Below, piece after piece: positions 1-5,596 of a DNA stretch of 5,596 nt. The notes under the pieces are model-generated. The model saw nothing but the letters and a program-made list of their open reading frames with translations. It was not told where the DNA came from and searched no databases. The translations under genes and the position numbers were made by a program. The stretch spans positions 1 to 5,596 of the forward strand of contig JALXCG010000502.1 of the NCBI GenBank assembly GCA_026991065.1, read 5' to 3'. Each line of letters begins with the position of its first letter. Within the stretch, counting starts at the first letter, position 1. This DNA is from Gemmatimonadota bacterium. GTDB taxonomy: Bacteria > GCA-2686955.

Positions 1-933
1 GATGAGGATGGTGTCTTCACCGAGCCCGAAGTGATTCAGTACGTCAACGATCTGCAGCGTGAGTTGGAACGGCACAGCAACGTGGGCGCGACCTCTTCGG
101 TGGCGGATGTGGTGCGCAAGGTGCGCTTTCAGCTCAAGGGAGAGAAGCCGGAAGAGGCGATTCTTCCGCAGTCCCGCGAAGAGGCGGCGCAGTATCTCTT
201 CCTCTACGAGATGAGCGGCGGCGATCCGGAGGACCTTTACAAATTCATCTCTCCCGAGTATGACAAGGCCAACATCTGGGTGCAGATGCACGCGGGTGAG
301 AATCAGCAGGTCTCCGCCGTGGTGGCGCGGGCCGATGCGTGGATCGCCGATCATCCGGCGCCGCGGGGCGTGGTTCTGCACTGGGCGGGTTTGCCCTACA
401 TCAATGTGGTCTGGCAGGAGAAGATGGTGGCCGGCATGGGCAAGGCGCTGGCCGGCTCGGTGCTGGTCGTGCTGATCATGATGATCGGGCTCTTCCGCTC
501 GCTGAAGCTGGGGCTGATCTCAATGATTCCGCTGAGCGCCGCGATCGCCATGTGCTACGCCTTCCTCGGCTTCTCGGGGCGCCCCTACGACATGCCGGTG
601 GCGGTGCTTTCCAGCCTCTCGCTGGGCCTGGCGGTGGATTTCGCAATCCACTACCTGCAGCGTGGGCGGGAGATCTACCGCGAAGAGAAGGGGGATTTCG
701 AAAAGACGATGTTCCGCTTCTATGAGGGACCGGCTCACGCGCTGGTGCGCAACATCGTGGTGATCGCCATCGGTTTTGTGCCCATGTTCTTCTCCAGCCT
801 GATCCCCTACATCACAGTGGGTGCCTTCTTCTTCGCCATCATGGTGATTGCCGGCACGACCACGCTTTTCTCCCTGCCGGCGGTTTTGAGCCTGAGTCCG
901 CGCACCTTCTTCGGTGAAGTAAAGGAGTCGTGA
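1..933 (+). CDS. RND superfamily (MMPL/COG1033-type) exporter, C-terminal part
   Basis: This is the 3' part of an inner-membrane RND exporter. The reading frame is open from the left edge, so the start and the first membrane bundle lie outside the window. About 310 residues are visible. A soluble periplasmic-loop region comes first (about residues 1-140). At least five hydrophobic segments follow, near 146-164, 170-193, 201-220, 248-270 and 271-298. The segment at about 209-220 reads GLAVDFAIHYL, which matches the GxxxD(Y/F) signature of MMPL-type pumps; its Asp (residue 213, codon 637-639) is the expected proton-relay residue. The loop phrase MSGGDPEDLYKFIS and the overall layout resemble COG1033 'predicted exporters of the RND superfamily', which are lipid or hydrophobic-compound pumps rather than AcrB-type drug pumps. 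The stop is TGA at 931-933. The LolA-like and barrel genes follow on the same strand, suggesting export towards the outer membrane. The family call is confident; the substrate is unknown. Confidence 0.9.
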   Translation, partial: DEDGVFTEPEVIQYVNDLQRELERHSNVGATSSVADVVRKVRFQLKGEKPEEAILPQSREEAAQYLFLYEMSGGDPEDLYKFISPEYDKANIWVQMHAGENQQVSAVVARADAWIADHPAPRGVVLHWAGLPYINVVWQEKMVAGMGKALAGSVLVVLIMMIGLFRSLKLGLISMIPLSAAIAMCYAFLGFSGRPYDMPVAVLSSLSLGLAVDFAIHYLQRGREIYREEKGDFEKTMFRFYEGPAHALVRNIVVIAIGFVPMFFSSLIPYITVGAFFFAIMVIAGTTTLFSLPAVLSLSPRTFFGEVKES

Positions 934-1002
934 CGGAGTCCGTGGCACGAGTTTTTCCCCTGGATTGTTCCTTCAAGAAACAGAGAAAACACAGAAAGCA
1001 AA

Positions 1003-1007
1003 AGGAG
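1003..1007 (+). promoter_or_regulatory. Ribosome binding site that decides the LolA-like gene start
   Basis: AGGAG lies 6 nt before the ATG at 1014, inside an A-rich stretch. It favours this ATG over an in-frame GTG at 930, which overlaps the exporter stop codon. The GTG would add 28 polar, basic residues in front of a clean signal peptide. Confidence 0.75.
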
Positions 1008-1013
1008 TTTGCA

Positions 1014-1853
1014 ATGCAACGACGTTTCCATCCTGCTCAATGGGCACGCGGCCTGATGTTGACCGCCGGCGCGGCGCTGCTTTTCGGCGGCGCGGGCGCC
1101 GGAAGCGCCACGGCGGCGACGCCGAGCGCTGAAGAGATCATGAAAGAGTCCCACTTGGCGCAGTACTATGCCGGCAACTCCGGACGCGCAAATGTGGAGA
1201 TGAAGATCGTCAAGAAGGGCAAAGAGCGGCGGCGCGAGTTCGTGATCATCCGCAAGGATATGGAAGAGGGCGGCGATCAGCGCTTCTATGTCTATTTCAA
1301 GGCGCCCGGGGATGTGCGGCGGATGAGCTTCCTGGCCTGGAAGAACCCCCACGGCGAGGATGCCCGTTGGATCTATGTGCCGGCGATCGACCTGGTGCGG
1401 CAGATCTCGGCGCGCGACAAGTTCTCCAGTTTCGCCGGCAGTGACTTCACCTATGAAGATGTGAGCGGGCGCCATTGGCTGGAAGACACGCACACCTTGA
1501 AAGGTGAAGAGACGCTCAACGGAACCGCCACTTACGTGGTGGAGTCGGTTCCCGCCAAGGGGCACAAGTCCTCCTACACACGGCGCGTGACCTGGGTGGA
1601 CAAGACCACCAAGCTGCCGCTCAAGTCGGAGTACTACGGCAAGGGCGACAAGTTGGAGCGGGTCTTCGAGGTGACCGGTGTCGCCGAGATCGGCGGTCAC
1701 CCGACGGTGATCAGCCAGACCATGGAGAACGTAAAGAAAAAGAGCAAGAGCACGGTCGAGTTCAAGGATATCGAATACGACGTCGACGTGGATGATTCGG
1801 TGTTTACCGAAGATCGTCTGCGGACTCCCCCACGCGATCTGATCGGAGGTTGA
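1014..1853 (+). CDS. LolA-like outer membrane lipoprotein-sorting family protein (periplasmic carrier)
   Basis: This 279-residue protein is exported. Residues 1-35 form a Sec signal peptide: a basic start (MQRRF), a hydrophobic core near 14-30 and an ATA/A-type cleavage site near residues 34-35. No lipobox Cys is present, so the mature protein should be soluble in the periplasm. The mature part has the pattern of the LolA-like 'outer membrane lipoprotein-sorting protein' family (COG2834): FYVYFKAPGDVRRMSFLAW at 91-109, then RWIYVPAIDLVRQIS at 118-132, FAGSDFTYEDV at 140-150, and a final strand region FKDIEYDVDVDDSVF at 250-264. The LolA fold is an open beta barrel that shields a hydrophobic ligand. 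The gene sits 80 bp after the exporter and 4 bp before the barrel gene, which supports a shuttle role between the two membranes. It is not canonical LolA, since the length and motifs differ. The cargo, lipid or lipoprotein, is not known. The ATG was chosen on its RBS and signal peptide. Confidence 0.88.
   Translation: MQRRFHPAQWARGLMLTAGAALLFGGAGAGSATAATPSAEEIMKESHLAQYYAGNSGRANVEMKIVKKGKERRREFVIIRKDMEEGGDQRFYVYFKAPGDVRRMSFLAWKNPHGEDARWIYVPAIDLVRQISARDKFSSFAGSDFTYEDVSGRHWLEDTHTLKGEETLNGTATYVVESVPAKGHKSSYTRRVTWVDKTTKLPLKSEYYGKGDKLERVFEVTGVAEIGGHPTVISQTMENVKKKSKSTVEFKDIEYDVDVDDSVFTEDRLRTPPRDLIGG
1845..1849 (+). promoter_or_regulatory. Ribosome binding site of the beta-barrel gene, inside the upstream gene
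   Basis: GGAGG lies within the last codons of the LolA-like gene, 8 nt before the ATG at 1858. The upstream stop codon (1851-1853) falls between the two. This arrangement is typical of translational coupling and links the two genes in one transcript. Confidence 0.7.
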
Positions 1854-1857
1854 GAGA

Positions 1858-3096
1858 ATGCAGTTCAAGGCGATGAAGTTCTCTTGGCTCGGAGTGATTC
1901 CCGGGTTGGCTCTGCTGGCCGCGACCACCACGACCGCCCAGGCTGAACCGGAGGTTCATGGTTTCGTGGAGGCCGGCTACGGGGCCCAGGTCGATCCGCC
2001 GGAGGGTTCCGATTTCACCCTCCAGGAGCTGCGCACTCAGTTGCAGTTCGCCGATTACAGCGACAAAGGCGAGTTCTTCGCCAGCATCGACGTGCTGCAC
2101 GACCAGGTTCTCCCCGGCAACGAGGTGAGCCTGGGGGTGCGCGAGGCGTGGCTCAAGTTTCTGGCGTTCGACGACCGCCTGGAGGTGAAGGCGGGGCGTC
2201 AGGCGCTGAACTGGGGCACGGGTGATCTGCTCTTCGCCAACGATCTCTTCGGCAAGGATTGGAACTCTTTCTTCATTGGGCGCAAGGATCCCTATCTGAA
2301 GGTGCCGACCGATGCTTTTCGGGTGAATCTGCGGCGGCTGCCGGTGGGAGTGGATCTGGTCTACATTCCGCGCTTCACGGCGGACATCCTGCCCGATCCA
2401 ATGCGTCTGCCAATGGAGTTTCCGGTGCCGCCGGGGATGATCTTCGCGGGCGTCGAGGAGCCACGCGGAGAATTTGGCGACGGCGAGGTGGCCCTGCGAC
2501 TCTATCGACGGCTCGGGGCGGGGACGGCTTCGCTCTACGCCTACAAGGGCTACACCAGTACCCCCGAAGCCGCCCGGGTGGACAGTAGCGGCACATTGAT
2601 GACCGCCTATCACCCGGAGTTGCGGGCCTATGGCGCGAGCATGCGGGGCTCTCTGGCGGGCGGAGTCTATTGGGCGGAAGGCGTCTATCGCGACATTCCG
2701 GACAACCGCGACGGTGCCGATCCGATGCTGCCGGTGGAGCGGGCCGATTTGATTGTGGGTTATGAGCGCTCTTTCGGCGAGGCGGCTTCCTGGGAGTTGC
2801 AGTATTACGGCGCGTTCGAATTGGAAGACCGGCCGGGGCTGGAGGCGACCGATCGCCACCTGGTGACGCTGCGGCTGGAGAAGCGCTGGTTGGATGAGAC
2901 GCTGCACCTCTCGCTCTTCGCTTTCCACTCACCGGATGACGAGGATGGCCACGTGCGCCCCTATCTCGCTTACGATTACACGGACGAGATCCAGCTCACC
3001 GTGGGCGCCAATCTCTTCTATGGCGACCCGGGAACCCTGTTCGGCGACCTGGATGAGGGCGACAACCTCTATGCGCGGATGCGCTATAGCTTCTGA
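1858..3096 (+). CDS. Predicted outer-membrane beta-barrel protein of the RND/LolA-like operon
   Basis: This 412-residue protein starts with a signal peptide: basic start, hydrophobic core near 9-22, then TTTTAQA with likely cleavage after residue 29. The mature chain has many alternating polar/hydrophobic strands rich in aromatic residues, as in outer-membrane barrels. The last residues, YARMRYSF, end in Phe, the classic C-terminal recognition signal for the BAM insertion machinery. A conserved-looking stretch at about 113-133 contains GRQALNWGTGD followed by NDLF, a pattern I associate with porin-like proteins found beside RND and LolA-like genes. The strand count is unresolved, but about 380 mature residues would fit a medium to large barrel. 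The gene begins 4 bp after the LolA-like stop with an RBS inside that gene, so the two are co-translated. It is probably the outer-membrane acceptor, channel or anchor for what the exporter and carrier move. Localisation is confident; the exact role is inferred from context. Confidence 0.82.
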   Translation: MQFKAMKFSWLGVIPGLALLAATTTTAQAEPEVHGFVEAGYGAQVDPPEGSDFTLQELRTQLQFADYSDKGEFFASIDVLHDQVLPGNEVSLGVREAWLKFLAFDDRLEVKAGRQALNWGTGDLLFANDLFGKDWNSFFIGRKDPYLKVPTDAFRVNLRRLPVGVDLVYIPRFTADILPDPMRLPMEFPVPPGMIFAGVEEPRGEFGDGEVALRLYRRLGAGTASLYAYKGYTSTPEAARVDSSGTLMTAYHPELRAYGASMRGSLAGGVYWAEGVYRDIPDNRDGADPMLPVERADLIVGYERSFGEAASWELQYYGAFELEDRPGLEATDRHLVTLRLEKRWLDETLHLSLFAFHSPDDEDGHVRPYLAYDYTDEIQLTVGANLFYGDPGTLFGDLDEGDNLYARMRYSF

Positions 3097-3121
3097 CGCG
3101 TAGAAAGTGAGTCGCAAAGGC

Positions 3122-3164
3122 ATCGCGGCCGCTCCCGCCCGGCGAGGGCGAGAGCAGCCGCGAT
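3122..3164 (-). terminator. Long GC-rich hairpin between convergent genes, probably terminating the regulator gene
   Basis: The arms 3122-3140 and 3146-3164 can pair over 19 positions around a 5-nt loop (3141-3145). On the + strand two pairs fail, as C.A at 3130/3156 and 3135/3151. In minus-strand RNA the same two become G-U wobbles, giving an unbroken 19-bp stem. The hairpin begins 6 nt after the regulator stop codon (3171-3173) and lies 25 nt after the barrel-gene stop. Only a short TTT run follows on the minus strand and no T-tract follows on the plus strand, so termination by this element alone may be incomplete. It may still serve both convergent transcripts. Confidence 0.65.
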
Positions 3165-3170
3165 CATGCG

Positions 3171-4757
3171 TTAATGCCGGCTCGCATCACCGCTGGCGAG
3201 AGGGGCCGCATCCGAGTCATCGATGTCGGCGTCGGCTTCGGCGTCGGCGTCGGCCTCCTCCTGGGCAAGGCTGCGATCAAAGCTGATGCCGAGGCGGTCG
3301 AGCCGGGAGTAGAGTGTGTTGCGATTGAGCCCGAGCGCGCGGGCGGTCGCCGATACGTTGCCCTTGAAACGGTTGAGTGCCGCCAGGTAAACGGCCGCCG
3401 CGACATCATCGAAGGGCAGCACCGGCATCTCCTCAAAGAACACCGCGATCTGGTGCAAAGCGATATCGGCGGGGTCTCCGGGCGGACTGGCGGCCGAATC
3501 CGCCAAAGTGCTTTCGGCGGGATCAAGGGGCGGGAGATCTTCAAGGGAGAGTTCCAGCGCCTGCCGCGCAACCACACTGCGCAGCGCACACTCGAGCACG
3601 TGGACCAACTCCCGAACATTGCCGGGCCAGGGGCGCCTCACCAATTCAGCGGAGACCTCCGGAGAGAGGTCGTAGCCCTCCCGTTCGACGATCGAAGTGG
3701 CCAGAGCGATCAGCCCCTCGGGACGATCGGTGAGGAGTGGAATGGTATATTCGCGGCCGCCCAGGCACTCCAATAGTTCCGGGACGAAATGCCCCTGCTC
3801 AATCGCCGCGGCAATGGAGCGGGAGGCGGTGGCGATCACCGCCAGATCGCCCTTGCCGGCGCGGAGGGCGGCCGCCAGGCGCAGTTGCAGGTCGGGCGTG
3901 AGGGTATCGACCGCCTCGATCACCAGTGCACCACCGGCCGCGGCTTCGATGGCGCTGCGCCGCGTTGAAGCGATGCCCAGCCCCATGCCGACGTGACCGA
4001 ATAGACGATGGGCGGCACGCTCACGGTCGCCGCAATCGATCCACAGTGTGCGGCCAAAGTGCGACTTCCGTTTTTCCAGCAGGAATTGAGCCAGGCGCGT
4101 CTTGCCAACACCGCCGGCGCCACTCATCAGCACCACCCCGTAGCGGCGGAAGTGACGCAGAAGCGAGCGCCAAACGCGCAGCATGGCAGGGCTCTCGATC
4201 ACGATCTCCGCGGTGGGCGGCGCCGGCATCGAATGAACAGCGATGAAAGCGGGGGCGGCCAACTCGGCGACACGCTCCAGAAAAGCGAGATCCTCCTTAC
4301 TGAAGGCACCCGCTTCACGGCTGTCATAGTAGATGGCGGCCACCGTTTCCAGGGGCGCCACGGGGCGCAGCACCGGAACACAGAGAATCGACTGCAGCCC
4401 CAATTGACGCACGCTCTTGGAGTTCAGATAGTCGTCGTGCTGCGGAGCCTGGCTGAAGAGAACCGGGGCACCTTCATCCAACACCTTGTTGATGATGGTG
4501 CGGCTGACTTCGGCTCGCACCGGCGCGCTCAGATTGGGACTGTGAACAACCAAGGGACCGTCGGCCATGGCAACCGCAGCCGCGCGCAAGTTGCCCTCCC
4601 AGTCGAGCCCGGCATCCTGCAGCGAAGCGAGAATCGCCTGGGCCAGAACCTCGTCCCGGGGAACGCCGAAATCGGTGCTCAGCTTGCGCCCCAAACGGGA
4701 GCGACAGGCTTCGATGAAGTGATCCAGGCGGGTGCGGAGAAGGGTGGAACGAGCCAT
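3171..4757 (-). CDS. GAF-AAA+-Fis transcriptional regulator, NtrC-like but lacking the sigma-54 contact motif
   Basis: This 528-residue protein has the three-part layout of a bacterial enhancer-binding protein. Residues about 30-175 form a GAF-like sensor domain (SVRQLGLQSILCVPVL at 115-130, then YYDSREAGAFS). Residues about 185-410 form an AAA+ domain with Walker A GAGGVGKT at 213-220 and the sensor II phrase WPGNVREL at 377-384. Residues 465-491 form a Fis-type helix-turn-helix (GNVSATARALGLNRNTLYSRL). Key features of sigma-54 activators are altered. Where GAFTGA should follow LFGH (252-255) the sequence is VGMGLGIAS. The Walker B Asp-Glu is Glu-Ala (LVIEAV, 278-283). The GxFRxDLxxRL arginine-finger segment is GHFVPELLECL (322-332), without either Arg. 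It probably binds DNA and senses a ligand through GAF without remodelling sigma-54 holoenzyme. An acidic repetitive tail follows residue 499. The ATG is supported by GAGGA (4765-4769) 7 nt upstream. Domain calls are confident; the target and ligand are unknown. Confidence 0.88.
   Translation of the reverse strand: MARSTLLRTRLDHFIEACRSRLGRKLSTDFGVPRDEVLAQAILASLQDAGLDWEGNLRAAAVAMADGPLVVHSPNLSAPVRAEVSRTIINKVLDEGAPVLFSQAPQHDDYLNSKSVRQLGLQSILCVPVLRPVAPLETVAAIYYDSREAGAFSKEDLAFLERVAELAAPAFIAVHSMPAPPTAEIVIESPAMLRVWRSLLRHFRRYGVVLMSGAGGVGKTRLAQFLLEKRKSHFGRTLWIDCGDRERAAHRLFGHVGMGLGIASTRRSAIEAAAGGALVIEAVDTLTPDLQLRLAAALRAGKGDLAVIATASRSIAAAIEQGHFVPELLECLGGREYTIPLLTDRPEGLIALATSIVEREGYDLSPEVSAELVRRPWPGNVRELVHVLECALRSVVARQALELSLEDLPPLDPAESTLADSAASPPGDPADIALHQIAVFFEEMPVLPFDDVAAAVYLAALNRFKGNVSATARALGLNRNTLYSRLDRLGISFDRSLAQEEADADAEADADIDDSDAAPLASGDASRH
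3225..3254. repeat. Hexanucleotide tandem repeat (GTCGGC x5, one unit TTCGGC) inside the regulator gene
   Basis: Five consecutive 6-bp units encode, on the minus strand, alternating Ala and Asp/Glu residues (ADADAEADAD, near 502-511) in the regulator's C-terminal tail, beyond the helix-turn-helix. Because the unit is 6 bp, copy-number change would alter tail length without shifting the frame. Confidence 0.8.
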
Positions 4758-4924
4758 GATGGATTCCTCGTTGCAGTGAGCGCCAACCCGAGTAACGTCA
4801 ACTTTCCGGTGGCGACCGAAAGACGGGCCGCTCTCGATATTGCATGCGATGGGCGTCCGCTCATAGATTAGTGCAGTTGCGCGTTCTCTGAAACGCCGGA
4901 TTGTCGAATCGGGCGAAGTTAGTT
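4758..4924. promoter_or_regulatory. Divergent intergenic region between the regulator and the sulfatase-like gene
   Basis: This 167-bp gap must hold the promoters of both divergent genes. Two short inverted repeats stand out. At 4803-4821, TTTC(C)GGT and ACCGAAA flank GGCG, with one unpaired C. At 4839-4850, ATTGCATGCGAT is a 12-bp palindrome with one mismatched pair. A weak + promoter is possible with TTGCAT (4840-4845) and TAGATT (4864-4869), spaced 18 bp apart. No convincing -10/-35 pair is seen for the minus strand, although a TTGACG lies at 4796-4801. No -24/-12 GG...GC sigma-54 promoter was recognised. Operators for the neighbouring Fis-type regulator are plausible but unproven. Confidence 0.4.
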
Positions 4925-5596
4925 ATGAACGCATCGGTGATGGCCCCCGACAGTCGCGACGGCAGCGATCCGCGGCGCGGCAGAAAGAGCGAGACGGCAG
5001 TGCAACTCCCGGGTTCAAAAATATCTCTCCACTGGGCACGGACGCTCACCGTGAGTGTCGCGGCGCTGCTCGGCGCCATGGGGTGTGGCGCGCCGGAATC
5101 GAAGCCCGGGGCGGTGGAGAGTGGAGTGCCGGTCAATGTGCTCTTCATCCTTCTGGATACGCTACGCCCCGATATTCTCGGTGCCTACGGCGGCAGCCCC
5201 AGAGTGGCACCGACGCTGGACTCACTCGCCCAGGCGGGATTGGTCTGCGACGAACTCTACAGCCAGGCGCCCTGGACCCGACCGGCGGTCGGCGCGCTGC
5301 TCACTTCCCGCTATCCGCAGGAGTTGGGGATCGACCACGGCGGTCACAATGGGGTGATGCAGGCGCTGCCGGATGAGGCACCCTATCTGCCCGAGGCTTT
5401 CCGGGCGGCCGGCTATGCGGTGGCCGCCGTGCAGAGCAACCCGCATCTGAAGATCTGGACCCGCTTCGATCGGGGCTTTCAACCCTACGATTTCATTGCC
5501 GAGCGCCACCGCGATGCGTTTCGCCTGCGCGCCGAAGGGCTGCTGGATTCGCTGGCGACCCATGAAGAGCCCTTCTTTCTCTACGTCCACCTGATG
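4925..5596 (+). CDS. Sulfatase / alkaline phosphatase superfamily lipoprotein, N-terminal part
   Basis: The frame is open to the right edge (224 residues visible from this start). A membrane-targeting segment (WARTLTVSVAALLGAMGC, 37-54) ends in a Cys with a loose lipobox (AMGC), so a lipoprotein is likely. The catalytic domain then begins: VNVLFILLDTLRPDILGAYG (70-89) carries the first metal-binding Asp (residue 78), and APWTRPAVGALLTSRYP (115-131) is the nucleophile region. Aligned with the sulfatase pattern C/S-x-P-x-R...LLTG, Thr118 occupies the Cys/Ser position and the motif Arg is missing. Thr nucleophiles occur in related phosphotransferases and many 'APWT' sulfatase-like proteins, so formylglycine-dependent sulfatase activity is doubtful. 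The later phrase SNPHLKIWTRFDRGFQPYDF fits this family (COG3119). Start choice is uncertain: ATG 4925 is the first in frame, ATG 4940 is next, and GTG 5000 would give a standard 29-residue lipoprotein signal. None has a strong RBS. It is divergent from the regulator, which may control it. Confidence 0.82.
   Translation, partial: MNASVMAPDSRDGSDPRRGRKSETAVQLPGSKISLHWARTLTVSVAALLGAMGCGAPESKPGAVESGVPVNVLFILLDTLRPDILGAYGGSPRVAPTLDSLAQAGLVCDELYSQAPWTRPAVGALLTSRYPQELGIDHGGHNGVMQALPDEAPYLPEAFRAAGYAVAAVQSNPHLKIWTRFDRGFQPYDFIAERHRDAFRLRAEGLLDSLATHEEPFFLYVHLM

Noticed and set aside
930-1013. An N-terminal extension of the LolA-like protein from GTG 930, overlapping the exporter stop codon.
   Set aside because: The extension is polar and basic and would bury the signal peptide. 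A good RBS supports ATG 1014.
807-1931. A 374-codon open frame on the minus strand, antisense to the LolA-like gene.
   Set aside because: Its product has no recognisable domain or coherent fold pattern, while the plus-strand frame has a signal peptide, RBS and family motifs. Long antisense frames are common in GC-rich genes.
1804-2928. Another 374-codon minus-strand open frame, antisense to the barrel gene.
   Set aside because: It is rich in Arg, His, Gln and Pro without domain features, and it is the mirror of a well-supported beta-barrel gene. The equal length to the previous frame is coincidence.
4773-4801. A minus-strand promoter using TTGACG (4796-4801) as the -35 box.
   Set aside because: At 17-bp spacing the would-be -10 is CACTGC, which barely resembles TATAAT.
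4008-4871. A 287-codon plus-strand frame opposite the regulator and reaching into the intergenic region.
   Set aside because: It has no recognisable motif, no convincing RBS, and lies opposite clear AAA+ and GAF coding sequence.
4861-5148. A 95-codon minus-strand frame across the start of the sulfatase-like gene.
   Set aside because: It lacks recognisable features and opposes the lipoprotein signal and metal-binding region of the plus-strand frame.
5222-5590. A 122-codon minus-strand frame opposite the sulfatase-like domain.
   Set aside because: The plus-strand frame reads a clear COG3119-type domain to the window edge; the minus frame shows no domain.

Overview
The window is GC-rich, densely coding bacterial DNA. 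It comes from a Gram-negative (diderm) organism: it encodes an inner-membrane RND exporter, an exported LolA-like carrier, a beta-barrel protein ending in Phe and a probable lipoprotein. The gene style (COG1033-type exporter, GAF/AAA+/Fis regulator, 'APWT' sulfatase-like protein) would suit a deltaproteobacterial-type lineage (Myxococcota/Desulfobacterota) or a related environmental phylum. I cannot fix the taxon from sequence alone. No RNA gene, insertion sequence, CRISPR array or attachment site was seen.

Layout. Positions 1-3096 (+) hold a three-gene operon: the C-terminal part of an RND/MMPL-type exporter (1-933), a signal-peptide-bearing LolA-like periplasmic protein (1014-1853) and a predicted outer-membrane beta-barrel protein (1858-3096). 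A short convergent gap (3097-3170) holds a long GC-rich hairpin. Its only two imperfect pairs are C.A on the + strand but G-U wobbles in minus-strand RNA, so it most likely terminates the minus-strand gene. Positions 3171-4757 (-) encode a GAF-AAA+-Fis regulator built like a sigma-54 activator but without the sigma-54-contact motif and with altered ATPase residues. A divergent 167-bp intergenic region (4758-4924) follows. From 4925 to the right edge (+) lies the N-terminal part of a sulfatase/alkaline-phosphatase-superfamily lipoprotein with Thr at the nucleophile position.

Working together. The first three genes look like a trans-envelope lipid or hydrophobic-molecule pathway. The RND pump would lift cargo from the inner membrane, the LolA-fold protein would carry it through the periplasm, and the barrel would accept or insert it at the outer membrane. 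The substrate cannot be read from the sequence. The regulator is convergent to this operon and divergent from the sulfatase-like gene, so the sulfatase-like gene and the regulator itself are its most natural targets. A link to the export operon is only inferred from proximity.
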